This document shows, in pieces, positions 59,570 through 64,000 of a stretch of 64,000 nt of DNA. Numbering within the stretch: the stretch's first letter is position 1; every line of letters starts with the position of its first letter. This stretch comes from Oenanthe sinensis (lineage: Eukaryota > Streptophyta > Magnoliopsida > Apiales > Apiaceae). The translations under genes were made by a program, and so were the position numbers. A model generated the notes under the pieces. The model ran no database searches. It was given only the letters and a program-made list of their open reading frames with translations, and had not been told where the DNA came from. The DNA lies in NCBI GenBank assembly GCA_028671895.1, contig CM053806.1:19107001-19171000 (forward strand), in the 5' to 3' direction.

Positions 59570-60140
59570 ATGTTTGAGAGGTAAGAGTATTCTATGGCTT
59601 CCCAAGGGGAAAAAGGGTGATGTAAAAGTGATAACAAGAATAAAAATCTCAGTTATCATAATACAGTGAAGATTTCACATAGTGTAGTCTAAGATATCAA
59701 ATGCAAGGAACAACAATTAGGCTCCTGTAAAAATACCTTACGTTATCCCAAGAACAAAAAAATGTGAATGAGGAGGCTTACTGTTAGGCATAATCTCTTA
59801 TTTAAGTAATGCCACCAAGGTGAAGAAGCATCAGTTACAAACCTGTAAAAAAAACCTTTAGCCTCTTGTTTTAAATACATTAAATGCAAAGTATTATATA
59901 TGGGATATGGTAAGTTGATAATATGATAAGAGTTTTAGTAGGGAAAGTGGCAAGCCTTTATGCCAATTATTCAAAAAATGGATAGTCTATTTTTCAACTT
60001 TTGGATAGTAGAGATCATACACATAAATATATTAATGTAATAAAATTAACAGCGTAGATGTTTACTAAAATAACCAGTTTTTAGAAATAAGATATGACTT
60101 TTAATAGTTTTTTTTGAAATAATTTTTTTTTCAATAGTGT
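59570..60140. other. Spacer between RPA-like copies
   Basis: No supported gene. It probably holds decayed non-coding parts of the Helitron. Confidence 0.35.
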
Positions 60141-60141
60141 T

Positions 60142-61109
60142 TTAATATTTCTTCATGTCAGCATCCATCAGATATGCGGTGCCATGACTTGAAGAGTTTG
60201 GCATACTTCCAGAAGCCTGCGATAAAAAATGTGGAGGAAAATGAAGGGGGGAAATCGAGTAAGGCCGAACTATATATGTAAAAACTATATAGGCATTTTT
60301 GAAATTTTTATTAGCAAATAGCTTAACCCTTAGGGATAAAAAATTTTCATAGGCTGCCTCCAATTACTATAGGGGCGTGGAGACAAGACTGTAGAAATTA
60401 AGTATTTTTCATACCTTTCATGAATATTATATTTATTCAATCTCAGCTTGAACACAAACTACTTTCCAAAAAGTAACATCAACTCCGCAGGCACATGATC
60501 ATCCCCTGGAGCCATACCGTTGGTGATCATTTTAGCCGAGATGTGGAGAAAGGGCTCAACGGCTGCATTGAGCATTACCAATGTCGTCGAGCTACTTTTA
60601 TCGTGCACCTTGATGATTACTTGAAACCTACACAGAAAGTATCATAACAAAAGGTAGACATAATATGGACACGCAGATGTGACGCACATGATGGAATAAA
60701 ACACTGATTGCATACTTACAACACAAATGGGTTGTTAACTGTTCTATCACATTTGCTGCAAATATAAGCCACGTCTTTACGCGTGATCCTCTTTAGGCAT
60801 GCATTGTATGATGCATAAAATATTTTTTTTCCTATACAAAAAATGGTAGCCCTCAAGGTAATAACATGGTGCTGTAAAATCATTGTTTTCAGCATATAAT
60901 TAATACCCTTATCTCTATACATCCAAAACAGCCAACATATAACAGATAATTAATGCCCAAATATTTACCTCTAGCTTTCCAGTACGGGTAACCATGACCA
61001 AGTCTGTGATACTCATACGATTGATGAACATCCCTTTGTGAGGGGATGTGTCTTTAACAGATGAGCCTCTAACAGTGGACAAAGTGTTTGAGAGGTTAGA
61101 GGACGTCAT
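60142..61109 (-). pseudogene. RPA1-like pseudogene of the Helitron, copy B (C-terminal half)
   Basis: It repeats the end of copy A: linker exon TSPHKGMFINRMSITDLVMV (about 60995-61055); zinc-ribbon exon ending AYICSKCDRTVNNPFVL (60716-60770), whose first cysteine pair reads SYNACLKRI and so lacks one Cys; then STTLVMLNAAVEPFLHISAK, AELMLLFGK, a stop, and FVFKLRLNKYNIHERYEKYL (60430-60620). The final part decays at 60142-60363. No OB domains were found upstream, so only the C-terminal half is duplicated. Confidence 0.7.
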
Positions 61110-61435
61110 AACTGCACTATGTAAACATCAATTGAGAGTAAGCTTTATGAATACAAAGAAACCTAGGACAATTCTTTAAAATATTAAGGCTCTATGATTT
61201 CTCACAATTATTTCCATGAGTATACTTGAAAGCACATGAAAAGGTAGGGCTATAAACACCTCAATAAAAGGGATATTATATAAATATGAAATATGATTAA
61301 TTAAAAGTAAAAGGGATAATATATTAAAATTAAAATGGAATTAAAAGGTTAAAGAAAGGAAATTAAAAGGTTAATGAAAGGAAACTAAATTAAATGGGAG
61401 CTATAAGAATTGGGGATATTAATTTGAAGAGTTTT
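61110..61435. other. No gene seen
   Basis: AT-rich DNA upstream of RPA-like copy B, including a short duplicated unit (GGAATTAAAAGGTTAAAGAA, then GGAAATTAAAAGGTTAATGA) near 61332-61381. Confidence 0.4.
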
Positions 61436-61464
61436 CAAGTATGCCAGGTCAACACCCTTACATC

Positions 61465-61536
<72 letters not shown>

Positions 61537-61565
61537 GATGTAAGGGTATTGACATGGCATACTTG
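61436..61565. repeat. Long palindrome around (TA)n
   Basis: Arms of 35 bp (61436-61470 and 61531-61565) are reverse complements with two mismatches (AACACCCTTACATCATTATA against TATAATGATGTAAGGGTATT). A pure TA tract of about 60 bp separates them. It is followed by (GT)n and an inverted (AC)n to about 61600. It would extrude as a cruciform or fold as a hairpin RNA. Confidence 0.88.
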
Positions 61566-61780
61566 TGTGTGTGTGTGTGTGTATATATATATACACACAT
61601 GAGGAACTCCTTATTTGAGTAATTAAGGAACCAATTTCTATTTTATAAGAATTTGATTAACAAATAACTACACAAGACTACAGAACTAACAAAAAATCAT
61701 AAAACATAAAAAATAATCACAAAACAAATAAAAAATTATATAACATACAAAAAATATATAACACAAATTACAGAACATTA
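61566..61780. repeat. (GT)n/(TA)n/(AC)n stretch and A-rich leader
   Basis: A GT repeat at 61564-61582 passes through TATATATATATA into ACACACA. An A-rich region with repeated CAAAACA/AAAAAATCA-type units then precedes the coding region. Confidence 0.6.
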
Positions 61781-63158
61781 ATCCACATTAGTATTCTATA
61801 ATAAGGGAAGATGTCACGGCGGATATGGCCGTGGTCGAAGTTATGGGAGTAGCAATATGCTACCTCGACAAGAACCCAATGTTCCCCTAATAGGGGACTG
61901 GACAACCTATCATAATAGGGCAAGAAGAGTGCAACAATTGTCTGCACCTCCTACTCCTCTGAAAAAGGAAGAAATACCTTCTTCATCATCATCCAGTAAG
62001 ATAATATCTTACAAAGATGCAGCTGAAAAAGAAGAACAAGAATTCTTTGAAAACCCTAATAGGGAAATCATTCTATATATTGAGAATGAAGACATTGATA
62101 TTGCTCATAATAATGGGTGGTTCATTAAAACAAGGTATCTAGAATCCAGAGGATATCCAGATCTGCAAAATCAAGCCAGGTAAAATTTAGAGATATTACT
62201 CATAGTTACTGAATCAATAACTATCACTCATCACTTTCAGAATAACAATCCTGAAAGTTTTATAAATTTCAGCAAGTGCCATGTTAACAAGGTACTATCT
62301 CCAAAAGAATGGGGATTGAATCCAAATGGAGAAAAGGCTATTAAGATAGCAGAAGGTAAATATATTTATTACAACTATTGGGATTATATCCAGGCCTTTT
62401 CTAAAGCTTTTTACTATCAAAATCTTAAGAATAAGCATTCTTGGTTTTTCTCAATGAATCTAGAAATTCTGGATAAACAAGTTTCCAATTGGTTTATTGA
62501 ATGGTGGTCAAAATTTGGCCCTTCTATGGAAATTCTTCCAAAAGAAATTATGGGATTATACAATTCATGGTGTGACAATAGTCCGTTAGTTCTGAATAAT
62601 ACTTCAGAAAAATTAATGTTTGGACAATGTCTTCTATTTTTTGTTACCAAATTTCAAATTCCATGGATTTGAAGGTGGGCGGTATCTATTGATACAGATA
62701 AGTTATGCATCCCGGTTCTCTACAAAACCTTTTTCTTCAAATAGTGGAAGGGGATGATTGATGAAGATGTTTAGAAGATAGTAGTAAATATTAAAACTAC
62801 TATTTCTCAGGATAAAACTAGAGAAGTCAAGAAACAGGACTCCCATAAGGACTCTATCAGTAATCTAAAAGATTATCTTCAGAAAAAATATCACTGTGAA
62901 TTTGAAGAGGATATCATGGTCAGAATTCTTGACCATATGAAAAATCAATTTTTCAAGAATTTTTCTAATGCAAAGGAAGATGATGAATCTATGAAGACAG
63001 TATCTTCCCCAAGATCAATAGATTAGACTAATACTTTTAATTATTTAGCAAGCGAATCTCAAGCTGTTGAACCTACTCCTGAAGATTTTTGGGATTCCCT
63101 CATTGCATCTATTCAGTCCAAAAATTCTAAGGACAAAGGGAAAAATATTATTGAATGA
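61780..63158 (+). pseudogene. Retroelement or pararetrovirus-like ORF 1, degraded
   Basis: It opens after a stop near 61780 with a Gly/Arg-rich start and an ATG at 61857. The first part runs to a stop at 62183 (NVPLIGDWTTYHNRARRVQQ, IPSSSSSSKIISYKDAAEKE). After a frameshift the frame continues from about 62240 through YIYYNYWDYIQAFSKAFYYQ, KHSWFFSMNLEILDKQVSNW and FIEWWSKFGPSMEIL to 63158. It contains in-frame stops at 62670-62672, about 62742, about 62772 and about 63024. It is rich in aromatic residues in the middle and acidic near the end. No zinc knuckle or catalytic motif is seen. It resembles the 5' product of plant pararetroviruses or related LTR elements, but I cannot name the family with certainty. 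Confidence 0.45.
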
Positions 63159-63940
63159 CTTTGTTCAAGGAAGCTTTCAAAAGGTTAAAGAAGGTTAAAA
63201 TAAAAATCCTTATGAATATAGTGGAGTTGTATATGCTGAAAAGGAAAGTCATCTTTGGGGGACATAAAGTGAATGAGATACTGAGAGATCGAATCGAAAA
63301 GAAGATTATTCAGATCGGTGTCGAAGCATTTGAGAAACCTCCGGTGGTCAAGTACTATAAATCAACAACTCTACATAATCTAACTTTGTCAGATGAAGGT
63401 CTAGAATCAAGTCAAGTGATGTTCACGCAGTATGTAGAGGAAAGACTCAGAAGCAAGAAAAACAGAACTAAATAAGATCTTAAGGCTGCTGAGTTGATCT
63501 ATGCATTTAGGTTGAACAAAGCTATTAAAACGTCAAGAAGATATCTAGTAGAAACAACTAGATACTATCAGGATAGAGTGTATGTTAGAAAGGAGGATGG
63601 CACTGAAGAACTTGAAATTATTAAGGATTCTGAACCTTACATCGAAACCGAACCAAATGGAACAAAGTACTTCCTGTACAAGAAAGATGGAGTGTAGAAG
63701 AGAAAAGAAATGTCAAAGTTGAAAAGGAGCAATTCTGATATCATCAGAAAAGTCTTTTCTAAGGTAAAAAATTTACTTTCAAATCAGATAAGAAGGCTTT
63801 GAGGACCATTCAAGATATGCTGGTGGAGAAATTAGCAGAAGAGTCTATGCATGACACTACCAGAGTGAAAGACTTTCCAAAAAGAATAACAGTGTTCGTG
63901 TTTTTCTAAAAGACAATCACTAGCCTTCGAGTCCATTTCA
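63155..63940 (+). pseudogene. Retroelement or pararetrovirus-like ORF 2, degraded and cut by window end
   Basis: An ATG at 63155 overlaps the stop of the preceding ORF as ATGA, as in translationally coupled ORFs. The frame is basic and helix-rich (KKVKIKILMNIVELYMLKRK). It has an in-frame stop at 63473-63475, resumes (AELIYAFRLNKAIKTSRRYL), and stops again at 63695-63697. Similar sequence continues to the window end in broken frames. No protease, reverse transcriptase or movement-protein motif was recognised. Confidence 0.4.
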
Positions 63941-64000
63941 AAGAAAAATTCAACTGCATTTTTCAGGGAAGTTTTACAGAAGTTAGAAGATCTACCTCCT

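Noticed and set aside
1..64000. tRNA, rRNA or snRNA genes
   Set aside because: No cloverleaf-like arrangement with A and B box sequence, and no rRNA-like stretch, was noticed by eye. The tRNA-like motifs seen are primer-binding sites of LTR elements. A tRNAscan run would be decisive.

Overview
The window is AT-rich nuclear DNA of a flowering plant, most likely a eudicot. It has spliced genes with GT/AG introns, plant-only families (BIG GRAIN 1-like, LURP-one-related, plant MLKL, FAR1), and dense plant transposons of most classes (Copia, Gypsy, TRIM, LINE-like, hAT, PIF/Harbinger, Stowaway, Helitron). The exact species cannot be read from the sequence.

Only two genes look intact, both on the minus strand: a two-exon LURP-one-related gene (9021-9735) and an intronless BIG GRAIN 1-like gene (44621-45862). 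A third, unidentified plus-strand gene is represented by five exons with consistent splice phases (7286-7964), but its 5' part is not found. The other coding regions are pseudogenes or transposon genes: a plant MLKL-like pseudokinase (11930-14310), a FAR1-family fragment (18340-19269), a hAT transposase (24536-27067), and Helitron Rep/helicase and RPA-like genes (36054-40360 and 54790-61130).

Layout. 1-4600: a degenerate Copia element, with LTRs and a 5-bp target duplication, sits inside the gag gene of an older Gypsy element. 5000-6130: inverted-repeat and hAT-like DNA. 7286-9735: the unknown gene and the LURP-one gene. 10954-15340: MITEs and the MLKL pseudogene. 15341-16478: a truncated SIRE-like Copia end. 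18340-21609: a FAR1 fragment, then a decayed Helitron-like segment containing a solo LTR. 24449-27436: a nearly full-length decayed hAT transposon with terminal inverted repeats and an 8-bp target duplication. 31158-41103: a roughly 10-kb Helitron with a large internal tandem duplication, exon-like modules and two RPA-like pseudogenes. 41166-41895: a small Helitron in the opposite orientation. 44148-51627: BIG GRAIN 1-like gene plus MITEs. 51641-53278: a LINE ORF1/DUF4283 retrocopy. 53875-54409: a TRIM. 54790-61130: a decayed Rep/Hel Helitron with two RPA-like gene copies. 61780-64000: a retroelement or pararetrovirus-like ORF chain running off the window end.

The resident genes show no common pathway. 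The dominant story is repeated nested transposition into a gene-poor region, and several insertions can be dated relative to one another from target-site duplications and restored reading frames. I found no tRNA or rRNA gene and no CRISPR array.
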